Shown here: one piece after another, positions 22,028-53,464 of the stretch | Numbering within the stretch: position 1 is the stretch's first letter | Layout: every line of letters begins with the position of its first letter | NCBI GenBank assembly: GCA_963693365.1 | Contig: CAVNZM010000009.1 | Coordinates: 7,068,001 to 7,132,000, forward strand | Source: Amoebidium appalachense | Taxonomy: Eukaryota; Ichthyosporea | DNA: 64,000 nt | Direction of reading: 5' to 3' | Notes under the pieces: generated by a model | Told to the model about the DNA's origin: nothing | Seen by the model: only the letters and a program-made list of their open reading frames with translations | The model's database searches: none | Program-made: the position numbers and the translations under genes

Positions 22028-23007
22028 ACCACCACCACCACCACCCCCCCCACCCCAGCCCACCTCACCCCCACCCTCCTTGGACACACACACACACACA
22101 CACCACCACTAATACTACCACCACAACAGTAGCACCTCTCCCACCGCTCCACCCCCTCCCCCCTCCCCCCCCCCTCCCACCCCCTCCTCCCACCCCCCCC
22201 CCCCCCCCCCCCCCAAAACTCCTCCCCTCCCCGCGGCCTCCCCCACCCCCCCCCCCCCCTCCCCTCCTTGGCAACCTCCTTTTCCACTTTGGCCTTCAGC
22301 AGCCGGGCCAGAAGATTGGCATCGTCAACCGTTACGGTATATAAAAATGCATACAGTGTTGCACTTGCCTTTTTTTTTCCCCAAAAGAGTGGAGGTTGGG
22401 AATGACCGACGTTGGCCTTTCCTTTTTTTCGTTTTTATTTTTTATTTTTTGTTTGTTTGTTTTTTTGTGTATGTGTTTTAAGGGGGGGGGGGGGGGGGGG
22501 GGAGGGGGGAGGCAGTGGTGGGGTGGAGGAGGGGGAGGGGGTGGGGAAGGGGTTGGGTTTGGGGGGGGGGGGGGGGAGGGGGGGGGGGGGGGGGGGAAGG
22601 TGAGAGTAAGAAAGAAGACTCTGAAAGGCAGCTGTCGTGATCATAGATTTGCTTCTGTACACTTCCAAACTTTTGCCATCAAAAATCCTGCTACTCTCAG
22701 TGTTGCTATGGAATAAGTAATTACTGTGTAGGCATATGCATGACACTGCAGAATTTCAGTGACATGGTGCCCCGGACTGATATGTGTCCTTTTCTTTTTA
22801 TATCACTGTTTATTACCCGTGTTAACTAATAATATCACAAGAGAAAAATAGAAGCAAAAGGGAAATCTTATTGCTTTTAATTTCTTCTTTACTAAGTGTT
22901 TAAATAATATCACCGTCTTTTGGGTTGGTACCAGCTATAATAATGGACCTTCAGACCAGGGCGGTGGCACCGACCTCCCCCTGAGAGAGAAGGGTGGGTG
23001 GGTGGGT

Positions 23008-23050
<43 letters not shown>

Positions 23051-23126
23051 AATCGGAACAGGGTGGAGTCTCAGCGAGAAGGGAAGGTTCTGGGGGAGTT
23101 TTTTTTTGAGTTTTTTTTTTTTTTTT

Positions 23127-23167
<41 letters not shown>

Positions 23168-24234
23168 AGCCTGGAAGGGTGGAGCTAGAAGAGAGGGGGG
23201 GGGGGGGGGGGGGGAGGGGGGGGAGAGAAGGCCGGCGGTGACTGAGACTGATATAATGATTAGGTTGAAGGGGGGAGGGGGATTTGGAAAAGGCCACAAC
23301 TCAGTTTCAAATGTGTATGTATGGATTTCACATGATTCTGGAGACTGTCAGTTGCTTGATCCCCCCCTCCCCCCTCCCCCTCCAAACCCCCCCCCCCAAC
23401 CCCTCCCCCTCTCACACTTCTCCCTTTCTTTTTTGCTCCAGTTGGGATTCGATGAAGTGTCACCTGTGCAATTCGAATACCATGCTGGCCAGCGGAAATT
23501 TTGAACCGTTAGCGCATTCAGTGATATGAAAATACTTCTTTGTTCGACTCAGCAAATAGTATACATTATTTTTATGCCAGGGGATCAAAACAATAGGTTT
23601 GAACAGAATTACTATCCGACCGTCCACTCGAGTGACATCTCAGATCAACGAATATCCCGCCTATTGGATTATGTGTAAGTTAAATTCCACTTATGTGCCC
23701 GGTTTTCAAGTGACCCGGGTCTCTTATTAGTGCACCCGGCCCACCCCCCCCCCCTTCCCCCCCCCCCCCCCCCCCCCCCCCCCCCGCCACCGCCGCCGCC
23801 CGCGACAACCGGGCACAAAACTAAAACATTAGAAATCGTTACAACCCCCCCTCCCCCCTTCCCCCCCCTTCCCCCCCCCCCCCAGCACACACACGCGCAC
23901 ACACACACACAGGCCCTCAGCCTCCAACAACCGGGATATATATATGATATGATACTTGAACAGCTAATGACGGGCGACATTGGTGTACGCAACTGAGAAT
24001 TAAAAAGGGGTCTATCGATCCCTCACCCCCCCCTCCACCCCCCTCCCCCCGCTCCCCAAAACTTTTGAGTTAAACCTTTATATTTAAGGGCATATTTCGC
24101 ATCGCTGCCTTTCAAACCGGGTGGGTATGTGCCGGCCAAAAGTGTTATATACCTACGTTCTAGACTGAGCCCGTCAAATAGACATGCCATTCACGCTAAA
24201 CAGTGTCGGGGCTTGTTCTAGTTTGGATCCGGAT

Positions 24235-24265
<31 letters not shown>

Positions 24266-24546
24266 CCCATCCCTCCCGGGGGGGTTGCGCCACCAACTGT
24301 TACACTCACCTACGCACAACAGTAGAATGGTTCTGATCACGATCGATTGCCCTGAGTATGCATACGAGTAATCTGATCTTGGATTACCCCCCCCCCCCCC
24401 CCCTCCCCCCCCCCCCCCCCCCCCCCCCGCCCCTTCTTCCCCCTTCCCCACCACCTCCCACCTCTTTTTTTCGCCACCCACCGTGCACCCACGGGCGCAC
24501 ACATGCGCACACACCGACAGGCACGCACCCGCGCATGCGCACGCAT

Positions 24547-24591
<45 letters not shown>

Positions 24592-25012
24592 CACAACACA
24601 CACATACACACACACACACACAACACACGCACGCGCATACACACCCCAGCCACTGTGCCACGCAGGCACTGTGTCATGCATGCACGCACGTGCATTCGAC
24701 GGTCTGACTCACCTACTACTAACCTCTGACGAGGTTTTTCAAGTTGAACTCAGTGTTTGGATTTTCTGTTGAAGTTAAACGGTGTTACAACAATGAATCA
24801 CTGCCATACTGCAAAGTGGTGAGGATGAAGCTGCAGTAGATAAAATATTAATGAGTAAATTTTGATCGCACGTGAATATATCATCGCCAATTCAAATGAT
24901 ATTCCTTTCTATTGGCAATTGAGGAAAAAAAAATCACCTTAAAATATCTCCAAATGCCGATAATAAAAGAACTATGCATCCGGATTCTTCCCCCCTCCCC
25001 CCCCCCCCCCCC

Positions 25013-25080
<68 letters not shown>

Positions 25081-25153
25081 AAAGAACTATGCATTTGGAT
25101 CATTCTCTCACTCTCTCCCCTCCCCCTCTCCCCCCCCCCTCCCCCCCCCGCCC

Positions 25154-25215
<62 letters not shown>

Positions 25216-27198
25216 ACTCGTGCGTCACTGCTGCACCCACGGTTGGACCCCCACCCACGCGCACGCACACACACACCGCACGTGTGCACGTGCATAGTGT
25301 CACTTCATGCCTACAGTACCTCTGGGGAGTGTTTACTCTCAGAAACTCAGTGCGTAGATTATCTGTTTCAATTGAATAATGCAATAATTACAGTGATAGT
25401 GGCCGGCCAACAGCAAAAATCCATAGATGAAGCCTGATACGTTTGTAGGTGATTCCAATCTCCATGAGATATATTATAGCTCATCGAATTAGAACTAAAT
25501 ACATCTATTGGGAGAGGAAGCAAACAACAGACAACAAGAAAAAACAGCTGTTATACAAACCCAAGTGCCGATAATAAAAGACCTATACATGCAGGTCCTG
25601 CCCCCTCCCCCCCCCCCCCCCCCTCCCTCCCCTCTCCCCCCCCCCCCCCCCCCTCCCCCCTTCCCCCACCCACCCACACACACATTACCCTGGGGCCCAC
25701 CAGAATTAAGCCTTTCATATCCGATATTACATCCACAGGTGCATGCGGAAACTCAGTTGCTGATTCTCTGCACTGAATTTTCAGGAATGATCCACGAACA
25801 CGCGTACGGACCTTGGCCATGGTTACTACACCAATGATGGCAATTAAACAAACACGATGACATAATAAACCATGACGGTTATTAAAGTTTGTGACAAATA
25901 GGTTTATAATAAGATCATTGATATTTGATGTTCTCCCCCCCCCCCCCCCCCCCCCCCCTCTCCCCCCCCCCCAACCACCCAATAAAAACCCACCACCACC
26001 ACCGCCACCACAATTATGAAAAGTGTTACACACACACACACCACACACACAGTGGAAAAAAAAAATAAGAAATCACACCACCGTCACGTCACGTATCCCC
26101 CCCAAGTTATATTTGGACGTCGTGCTCCGGGCCTTCTCTGCATTGTAGAGATCATCTGTGTAACTTGGCTAATTTTAAATGAACTTTTCCGTGCATGCGG
26201 TACCCTTGACCTCATCCATCCCCCCCCCCCCCCCCCCCCCCCCCTCCTCCTCCTCCTCCTTAACCTGCCCAATCATCTTGACCCCCAGGTGCTGACGGTA
26301 CATACATGTGTGTGTGTGTGTGTGTGTCTTTGTATGCATGTTTTCGTTCAAGTTCAAGCATACGCTGTCTTCGTAGTGTCGATGTGCGACAGTGTGTCTG
26401 CATGTGTGTGATCATATCACATATGCATTTGTTCAAGTGTGTGCGCTAGCCTTATAAGCTCCCTGCTGATGGCGGCACATAAAGTATAGGGTAAATTTGG
26501 GTATGTGCAACTTGAAGTCAAAGTTTCATACGCATGTATGAGCTTAATGTTCGCTAGAGAGCAATTTTCGTAGCGATCGAGATATAGAGATTATATCTAA
26601 CCCCATCAAGTTTTTTTTCAGCATGATTGTACACAGCTTTTATTACATAGCGAAAAAACCAACGTCGAATTTCAGAATACCTCGGTGTATATCTATCCAA
26701 GCCAGGTAGCACCTGCCACCTATGTATACTTTTGAGAGCTGGCCAAAAATCAAAGAATCCTAAGAACTTCAGGCATATCAACTTCACGATTTATCACATT
26801 CTCACAAAACACCTGTCTATGATACTACAGAAGAGTCAACAGGTTTAGGGTGTCTCTTAGGTCAACTATATCTCCGTCCCCCCCCCCCCCCCCCCCCTTC
26901 CGGCTTCAGTGCAACACAGCACACAGGCAAAACGTAGAATATCAAGTCATAATCCTAGAAGACAAAGTATATGAAGGAGAAAGTACGTACACTGTGCCTT
27001 CACCGCGGAATAAAAAATTCAGGACGAGAAGTGACAAACCTGACAGAAAAAAAGTAAAGGTGCAAATATTTGTACAAGCAAGACTAACCCAAAACTATAA
27101 GGAAAGTTCCAATTTGAACATCACACTGATGTTGTGTTGCTTTGCGAATTCTCTTTAGGGTAGCAAGACCATGTAAAATATTGTCTTCACAGTGTCGG

Positions 27199-27253
<55 letters not shown>

Positions 27254-27445
27254 TGTGTTACGCGGGAAGCCAATATGTCTGCCACACGTGCCTGTGCACG
27301 GAGTCAAAACACGGAAAAAGAGCATTTCAAGTTATATCTACCTGCTAATATCTCACACTTGCCGCCTTACCACCACACCTACCCATCCCCTCATTATTAC
27401 ACAAACATCACATCAGTCAGTACACTTCAAGGTTTTGTCAATCAA
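20984..27445. other. Intergenic region, promoter side of the multi-finger gene
   Basis: The first 900 bp are ordinary-complexity sequence with a CRE and a GC-rich block. From 22.0 to 27.2 kb it is again rich in C/G runs, (CA)n at 25020-25075 and 25157-25212, a (CGCA)n tract at 24541-24592 and (GT)n at 27200-27250. No gene is firmly supported; two short exon-like frames (minus strand, 22265-22338 and 25705-25818) are discussed under rejected items. Confidence 0.65.
21342..21349. promoter_or_regulatory. CRE-like site in GC-rich promoter of the multi-finger gene
   Basis: Perfect TGACGTCA, with a second GTGACGTC core 13 bp away (21356-21363), an inverted CCAAT box (GATTGG, 21322-21327) and a CpG-rich block at 21380-21412. 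It lies about 360 bp upstream of the minus-strand start at 20983. The clustering of CCAAT, CREs and CpG supports a promoter; there is no experimental evidence. Confidence 0.5.
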
Positions 27446-28918
27446 CTACGTACTACCATGCAGCAAGAAATCAACATCGATTGCCGATTTCAACTCATTG
27501 CACAGCGTATTTAGGTCTTCCTGAGTAAACTGAGGCCCGTTTCCTTCCAAAACTTCGTCCGGGTACTCTTGCCCTGGCAGGAAATCATACGAACCGTAAA
27601 GGGACGCCGGGCATGACATCGAAAACAAATCGTTTCCTGGTGGTTGGAGTCCTCCGTCGCCCGCGTTCCCATCCATGTGATTGATCTGCATTTTCTCGAA
27701 TTTCAACTGCCCCAAATCAAACGATTCGGCGTGCACATACCCGTTGTCGAAACCGTCATCAAAACCGCCGAAATCTTGCGTGAGGTTGGCGAATTGCTGC
27801 TCATCAGCCATATCATAGTTTGAAACATCGATTTGCAGGAGGTCGCTCGTGCTGTGATACAAACGAGTAGGCAACGCGCCCAGCGAGAGGCGATTGTTGT
27901 CGTTGTTATTGTGTCCCGATTGATGTTGGTACTCGATTTCGTTTTGCAACGCCTGAAGCTGCTTACGCAACTGCATCTCCTGCTGGGGCTGTAGGGCCAA
28001 GCCCAACCCGCCCAAATCCAAGCCTGCAAGTGTCCCGCTGATGTCATCATCATAGTTGTTATTCCTGTTGTCGTGGTGGTTGTTTTGGCTTGTCGCAAGC
28101 TGCGACGTCACCTCGCATATGCGCGCCGCCAACCAATCTTTAATCTCATCTACTGCCCGCGCTTGTTCGTGCGGGTTCATGTTAGCAAGCACCCTGCGGT
28201 GGTCGTACATTGAGTGTCTCCGCTGGATGGATGGTGGCGTGGGTGCCGAAAGTCCCGGACTTGGGGGGGTTTGGTGATGCTGTGGGGTATTGGGAGGGGG
28301 GACCTTTCCATGAAATCCATGTGCGTCCACCGAAAGGCTACGTGCAATAGGCTGGGGCCTAGGGGGCGCCAAATGGCCGGAAAAACTCGGAACCCGCCCA
28401 AGGCCCGCGGGGGAGAGTGGAACGCCCGCGGCTGCCGGTGACAAAGGCGAAAGTGGTGGGGCTCCAAGAGGTGAAACGGGGCCGGGGGAAAGTGGGCCGG
28501 GCGGGAAACCAAAACCACCTGGGGGCATGTTCATCGGCGAGAGCGGGGGAACGCGCGGGCGGACTACAGGAGGCCCCATACCCAATGGGCTACGCTTTGC
28601 ATATTCGGATGGACGACCGAGGATTGCACGGGATGAATGTTTTCTGCGAATGTGATTTCGGAGGGAATTATCGGAAGAGAAACGGCGGCCACAGTTGTTT
28701 ATGGTGCACACAACAGGCCTCTCCCTCTGAACTTTCTTCTTCTTGTCCCCGTCCTCACCATCGTCATCGTTCCCCTGCGGGCTCGAAATTTTGGGTGGGG
28801 GGACGTGGGGCCAGCTGGGTTTCTGCTGCAGAGAGGATGTGTCTGTGCCTATGGCAACACCCAGGGTGAAGGGTGCGCGGTTGGGGTAGGCGCCAACCTC
28901 CATGTTCATGTTTTTCAT
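27446..28918 (-). CDS. Single C2H2 finger protein with Pro-rich and acidic regions
   Basis: Intronless 490-residue frame, probably a transcription regulator; I do not recognise an ortholog. From the chosen start (MKNMNMEVGAY, 28918) an acidic/basic stretch (DDDGEDGDKKKK) precedes one C2H2 finger with Cys71, Cys76, His89 and His94 (C-X4-C-X12-H-X4-H), followed by a basic segment. Then come about 110 residues rich in Pro and SP pairs, a short helical-looking block around VDEIKDWLAARICEVTSQL, an Asn/His-rich low-complexity part, and an acidic C-terminus with many Asp, Phe and Leu that resembles an activation domain. An upstream in-frame ATG at 28978 would add 20 residues translated from AT-rich sequence and is less likely. 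The gene body is free of the G/C runs that fill the surrounding DNA, which supports its being under selection. Confidence 0.8.
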   Translation of the reverse strand: MKNMNMEVGAYPNRAPFTLGVAIGTDTSSLQQKPSWPHVPPPKISSPQGNDDDGEDGDKKKKVQRERPVVCTINNCGRRFSSDNSLRNHIRRKHSSRAILGRPSEYAKRSPLGMGPPVVRPRVPPLSPMNMPPGGFGFPPGPLSPGPVSPLGAPPLSPLSPAAAGVPLSPAGLGRVPSFSGHLAPPRPQPIARSLSVDAHGFHGKVPPPNTPQHHQTPPSPGLSAPTPPSIQRRHSMYDHRRVLANMNPHEQARAVDEIKDWLAARICEVTSQLATSQNNHHDNRNNNYDDDISGTLAGLDLGGLGLALQPQQEMQLRKQLQALQNEIEYQHQSGHNNNDNNRLSLGALPTRLYHSTSDLLQIDVSNYDMADEQQFANLTQDFGGFDDGFDNGYVHAESFDLGQLKFEKMQINHMDGNAGDGGLQPPGNDLFSMSCPASLYGSYDFLPGQEYPDEVLEGNGPQFTQEDLNTLCNELKSAIDVDFLLHGST

Positions 28919-30309
28919 GCGAAATAAATAAAAATAAAGTGCGCTCTTCAAAGTTTGCACTGTGCCTATATGAAACAAAGAGTGTTATGTTGTGTGTGGG
29001 CAAGTGATTTTGTCTGCTTCCCTTCCTGGGAGTGAAACATTAGCTGATGTTGGGTTTGGGTGAATAGGAAAATATATACACCTTATCCACATGAATAAGA
29101 AGCGTTGGAAATAGTTTGACAAGTAATAAACAAGGGGAGGGGAAAGGCGTTTTCTTGGTAGCAATAATACTTCAGAGACGATACTACACAACAGAATCAC
29201 TGCATACAGCATGCCATGTTTCGGCTCGACAAACTGACAACGGGAATGCTTGGAGCACGTTGGGTGGGGCTGAAGAATGCAGTTTAGTGGCACGGTTATC
29301 CATAGGTATAACAACAAATGATATTAAAAAGTTTTAAAGATCCTATAAATCATAAGGAGCGAAAATGTACAGCTAGAACTTTATATACAAAAATGTATTG
29401 GTAGTTGGGAGCGGCATGCTATTTCTGCGACTGCCTTGACCGCAAGAGAGGGGGTAAATTCCTTATCGTGATGAAAGTACTGGTCCCTTGGCGGGTTGGC
29501 GGGCACAGTTCAAAGTTTTCCTAGCCTCGAACGTTTTATGTTTACTAAAACACAGAATGCAAAGTGTTTGAGCTTATTATCTGAAAAAAAAAGATACCCT
29601 TGATAGCGTGGAGTATGCTTTATCATGACGACGGTCGCTTCGAACTTTCTTGTAGCATAAGCACTTTGGACTTCCGGAAGCAGGCTGACCTTTTTTAGCC
29701 AATCAGACGCAGCTGCATCCCGGGGACGGGCTCCTCGGCCCGGACTATCATATGTGAGGCAGGCTAAAAGACTGCATAAAAATAACAACAAGGTAGTTAT
29801 TAGTTATTAATTAAATTTTTTTAAGAAAGAACAGAAAAACAGCTCACTTAAGGCCATTGGGACTCGAGTGATAAAACAACCAAGAACGGCGGTGCATATA
29901 CCGGGGGGCATAAAATGATGGCTTCGGGATGCTCATCTAAATGGATAAAGGTCACGTATTAGTTTAACCGCATTCCAGCTATCGGTCTTTCGGTTCAGCC
30001 GTGAGGCAGATGCAGCCCCGGTGACTTCAATCAACGACGGGTGCATATAATTGGATAACAGCAACTTATGTTAGCAATGGCGAAGCTCGGCCGCGGAGAC
30101 TCTGCCAGTCTATTTCCTTCCAAATCCCTACACGCATGAAAGATGTATCGAACCGTACGTTCATAGAGGAATACGTGTTATATTTACGTCTGGTAACTAA
30201 TATAAGATGAAGTAGATCTAAGGTAAACTTGTGAGCAAGCACATCGTCTCCTCTGATGATATCGGAACGATCCCAGCTCGAGCTCAGTGCAGTAGGTATA
30301 TACACAAGT

Positions 30310-30555
30310 GAGTGTACATGTGCCACATGTGCACTGCTCTTTAATTGTTCACGCATGAGCCACATGTGCACTGCTCTTTAGCTGTTATGTATGTAGTCAC
30401 GGATGCTCTTCATGTGCACTGCTCTTTAGTTGTAGTCACGCATGTGCCACATGTGCACTGCTCTTCAGTTGTAGTAGTCACGTGTACGCCTGAGCCACCA
30501 CATGTACACTGCTCTTTAGTTGTTGTAGTCTTGCATGTGCCACATGCGCATTATG
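30310..30555 (+). repeat. Minisatellite of about 40-60 bp units
   Basis: Six imperfect tandem units built on GCCACATGTGCACTGCTCTT followed by TAGTTGT and a variable GTAGTCACGCATG spacer. Unit length varies through internal gains and losses. The CACATGTG core is itself palindromic. Confidence 0.85.
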
Positions 30556-30602
30556 CAGGCTCATGAGTTGGTCACTTAAGAGCAAGGACGGTACTACTGC
30601 AC

Positions 30603-31066
30603 AGGATTTCCCGCATATGACTAAGTCCCCCTCATTCGACCAACACGTATTTACGTTCTTGAACTGATCAATCAACTCACTGCTTGTCAAATAAATTTGA
30701 AGGCAGTAATTTAAATGGGATCGCCGGTTGATGCAAACGGGGCTTCAATGCATCCAGCCACTATGCAGGTCTTTGCATGCATTACCCGGGTTGAAGTTGA
30801 CAATGCTTCAGGTATTTTACTTCCAAGCGCAGAAGCCGTCAGGGTTTCCCGCATATAGCTCAGTCCCCCTCGTTACCACCGATTTCCCTTCTTGAACATT
30901 AATGAGCGCACTGCTTGTCAAATAAATTTGAAGGGAGTAAAGGGATTGCCGGTTGATGTCAACGGGGATTCAATGCATCCAGCCACTGGTTCTGCATGCA
31001 TTACCCGGGTTGGAGTTGAAAAATGCTTTAGGTGCTTTACTTCAAAGCGCAGAAGCCGAGTGCCAC
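30603..31066. repeat. Tandem duplication of about 230-240 bp
   Basis: Two adjacent copies, about 30603-30841 and 30842-31066. Both begin at TTTCCCGCATAT and share GCTTGTCAAATAAATTTGAA, ATGCATCCAGCCACT, GCATGCATTACCCGGGTTG and GCGCAGAAGCCG. They differ by substitutions and small indels, suggesting an old duplication. No gene assigned. Confidence 0.85.
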
Positions 31067-31159
31067 GCACCTCTCGTGCATGTTGTGGAGCCAAGGAAAG
31101 GAATCTGCCATAAAGTTGGAGCCGTGCAGCTCTCTGCAGGCAGACAAAATACATAAACG

Positions 31160-31200
<41 letters not shown>

Positions 31201-31478
31201 CATAGATGTGTCAGTTAGCACGTTGATCGGCTTTACTGAGTCCCCTGCATATTTCTTCTGCCCCACCTTTACATAGGCAAGCTTTCAGTTGCGCACACCG
31301 GAAAGTAGGTGCATTTACTATTCTTTTGCCACACGCAGTAGATTGTGGATATATGTTCTAAAACTTATTCTTATATAGCATACTTAGCAGACACTATTAT
31401 TGCAAACATACCGTATCCCCCTAATAAAGCTAGTATTGGGACAAAAGGCGAGATGCAAAATCAACATACACAGAGTGT

Positions 31479-51006
<19,528 letters not shown>

Positions 51007-53464
51007 GGCTCTTTTTTCTTTTCTTTTCTTTTCTTTTCTTTCTTTCTTTATTTCTTTTTTTTTTTTTTTTTTTTTTGGGGGGGGGGGGGGGGGGGAGATC
51101 TCCGTGTACAATTATGTGGGCTCTTCTGAATACAGCGGTGACTGTGTGTTCACGTGTGTACTCCTCTGCAACCCAATAACACATGCTCCTTGCGTTTTGC
51201 GTTTTTGCTTGTGTGTGTGGTAGATTTATTCTGACCATGTGTGTGTGGTGGATGTGCATGTACAAGTAGTCTGTGCGCGCCCCCGCCAGTGTTTGCGTTT
51301 GTCTGTAACTGTATGCCTCGAACACGTGTGTCTGTGCGTGTGTGTATCTGTGCGGGTTAATAAAAGCGTAGTTATTAACGTGTCTTTTTGTGCGTGCATG
51401 CGTGAGTGTACATGGGCGCACTATAGTCGGCGAGAAGAGTGCGCCCATGTTGCAATGTTTGTGATAGCACTCATCCTCGATATTGGTGCAACACTGGAGC
51501 TGGTGTAATTTCATACCACTGCCATAGGGACAGTAATCGTTACTCAAATCCACTATACACATAAAGCATGGTTTTCACCAGTTGTAAGTAGTGATGGTGG
51601 TGTATGCAAGTGGCACCAAACTGACCAGTGGCTTGGCACACAAGCAGACACTTGTCAGCTAGTAGAGCAAAAGTTGTTACAAGAGCCAAGGATGACGGAG
51701 GGTTGGGAGAACTCTTACAACCTAGTGTCGGTTGCTCGGAGAGTTAAAAGGCCGCATACTTTGGCAAACGTAAATCTTTGACACAAGGGATCTTCAAAAC
51801 CACGAAAAAAAATTGAGGTGACCTTTGAAAAGAAAAAGAGAAGACAAAAAAAAGCTCTCATGACCTTTGGATAACTTGATGGACAAATGATGTCGCAAAC
51901 ACCTATTTTGCGCAAAAGCTGCCGCGATATTGTTTTGAGTTGTTTCGATAGAGTCATGAGGCTTCTCGACCCGGTTTGAGTCAAGTTGCGCCCAGCTCGA
52001 TCCTGAGGATCGCCGGTTGAGGCTGTAAGCCCCAAAGTGATAACCCAGGCATGCCCTTGTCCCCCTATATATTGTAGCCAGAAAACATATATAAAAAAAA
52101 AAGAAAAAACCACGATTTTTTTTTTTGGATTGCTCGCTTCCGGGCTTTTTTGCCGACATGATTATGAGAGCTCAGAGCATACAGCATATGTACTGCAGCT
52201 GCTACTGGGGTAGTGATGACCCGGCCCGCCATAAATGCTCATCCCTCGATACTGTCGATATTCTCAAGGATAACATTGTACATGTAAAGCACATCTGCTT
52301 TCACTTACACAAAGGAATGAAATATATCGTAGTTTATTTCTGAAGCCTTTTCGGGGTGATAGCCTACACTAGGTTTTGCTGTCCTGTCGGTATTTTCTGC
52401 CAAGGTGCTACTACAGGCTGGCTTTGCATGAAATTTGGGAGGTAACCCCGGGTCGACCCGACACTCTCTACTAAGAAGACTTTTTTCAGGACCAGCTTCA
52501 CCCATATATGGTTTTATCCGCTCATCTTTACCCGACTCCTATTGGTTAATTTTTGATTCGGTTCGCCTTTTAGCCAATAGGTCAAGTCACGTGACCTCTG
52601 GGTGTGGACCTTTCCATCCCCTTCTGCCGCACACCGGCGCCCGCCCACACCAACGACAAGGGAAGGCAGTTGTTTTTGTGAGACCCAGGTCGGTTTTTCG
52701 TTTTTTGTTTGTCTTACTCGGAGGAAACCCCCCGTTTTCGGGCGCAAAAAGCCATTTTTCTATAAGGTTGGACACTGGTTTTATGAACTCTAGCGGCATA
52801 GTATATAGTGTTTAGCTTTGAGCGCAAAAACGGTTTGAACACGAGTCGTTTTTTTCGTGCGGTGGTGCAATGGGGAGTTAGCTTGGTCAGCCTTTTTTGT
52901 CGTGGCACCAATGAAAAAATGCACACACACACAGGACTATATAGAAAATAGGTGCTAGGCCCACGAGCAAGCTTCATTTCTAGGGCGGAGACGGGTGTGG
53001 TTGAGCCCTTTTGTACACTTTCTTTACATAGCACTGGTTGTCTTCCTGCTCACTCGCTGAGCTGATGGCTGATGTGGTCGAGGTGTTTATTTAATTTGAA
53101 GATGTGGGGCACACGTCTCGTGTTTACCATGAACACAGTATATGTTCCTTTACATAGTCTAACAGTTCTAGTGCTAAACAAGCATTTTCCTTAGCTCATA
53201 CTAAGAATACTTGCAGAAACACACGTTGCATGCCCACCGCCTGAATATACCTACCTCAGTCGTTCTTGCACATAAAATGGCCTGCGTATGCATACGTACG
53301 CTTGCTCACATTCGTAAATCTACAGGAACCTCACACACATAAAGTGCATACATCTGCCAACATATACACTCACATGGTCGACGTACACACAAAAACCTTT
53401 GCTCATAAAGTTACGTACAGGCACAATCGTGCACAGGCTCACAGGTTGTGTTTTGCAGGTCAAC
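51007..53464. other. Divergent intergenic region VPS35 / COX4
   Basis: Both genes are transcribed away from this 2.5-kb segment. It begins with a T tract and G run (51052-51096), then is mostly ordinary-complexity DNA, unusual for this window. A CCAAT/E-box cluster sits at 52541-52595. No further gene is supported; short frames here lack similarity or codon structure. Confidence 0.65.
52541..52595. promoter_or_regulatory. CCAAT boxes plus GTCACGTGAC E-box
   Basis: ATTGG (52541-52545), CCAAT (52574-52578) and the perfect 10-bp palindrome GTCACGTGAC (52586-52595) fall within 55 bp. GTCACGTGAC is the E-box core bound by USF and MiT/TFE-type bHLH-Zip factors in animals. It lies about 0.9 kb upstream of the COX4 ATG and 1.6 kb from the VPS35 start. 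Confidence 0.45.

Larger units (their letters stand above)
28919..31478. other. Intergenic region between the single-finger gene and the VPS35 3' end
   Basis: Mostly ordinary-complexity DNA (29.0-30.2 kb) with a CCAAT box near 29700 and no convincing gene. It then holds a minisatellite (about 30310-30555), a tandem duplication (about 30603-31066) and A37 (31160-31197). The last 400 bp would contain the VPS35 3' UTR; I see no clear AATAAA on the minus strand near the stop. Confidence 0.6.

Noticed and set aside
22265-22338. Exon-like minus-strand frame reading DDANLLARLLKAKVEKEVAK
   Set aside because: It looks helical and coding, but no donor, acceptor or partner exon could be found.
23434-23529. 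Plus-strand segment after TTTGCTCCAG containing KCHLCNSNTMLASG
   Set aside because: Looks like part of a zinc-binding domain but is too short, and no adjoining exon was found.
25705-25818. Possible first exon, MAKVRTRVRGSFLKIQ, with a GTAATG donor
   Set aside because: Start context and donor are good, but every in-phase continuation I tried meets a stop at once; needs transcript data.
29510-29791. 93-codon minus-strand frame
   Set aside because: Hydrophobic start only; no family and no supporting context.
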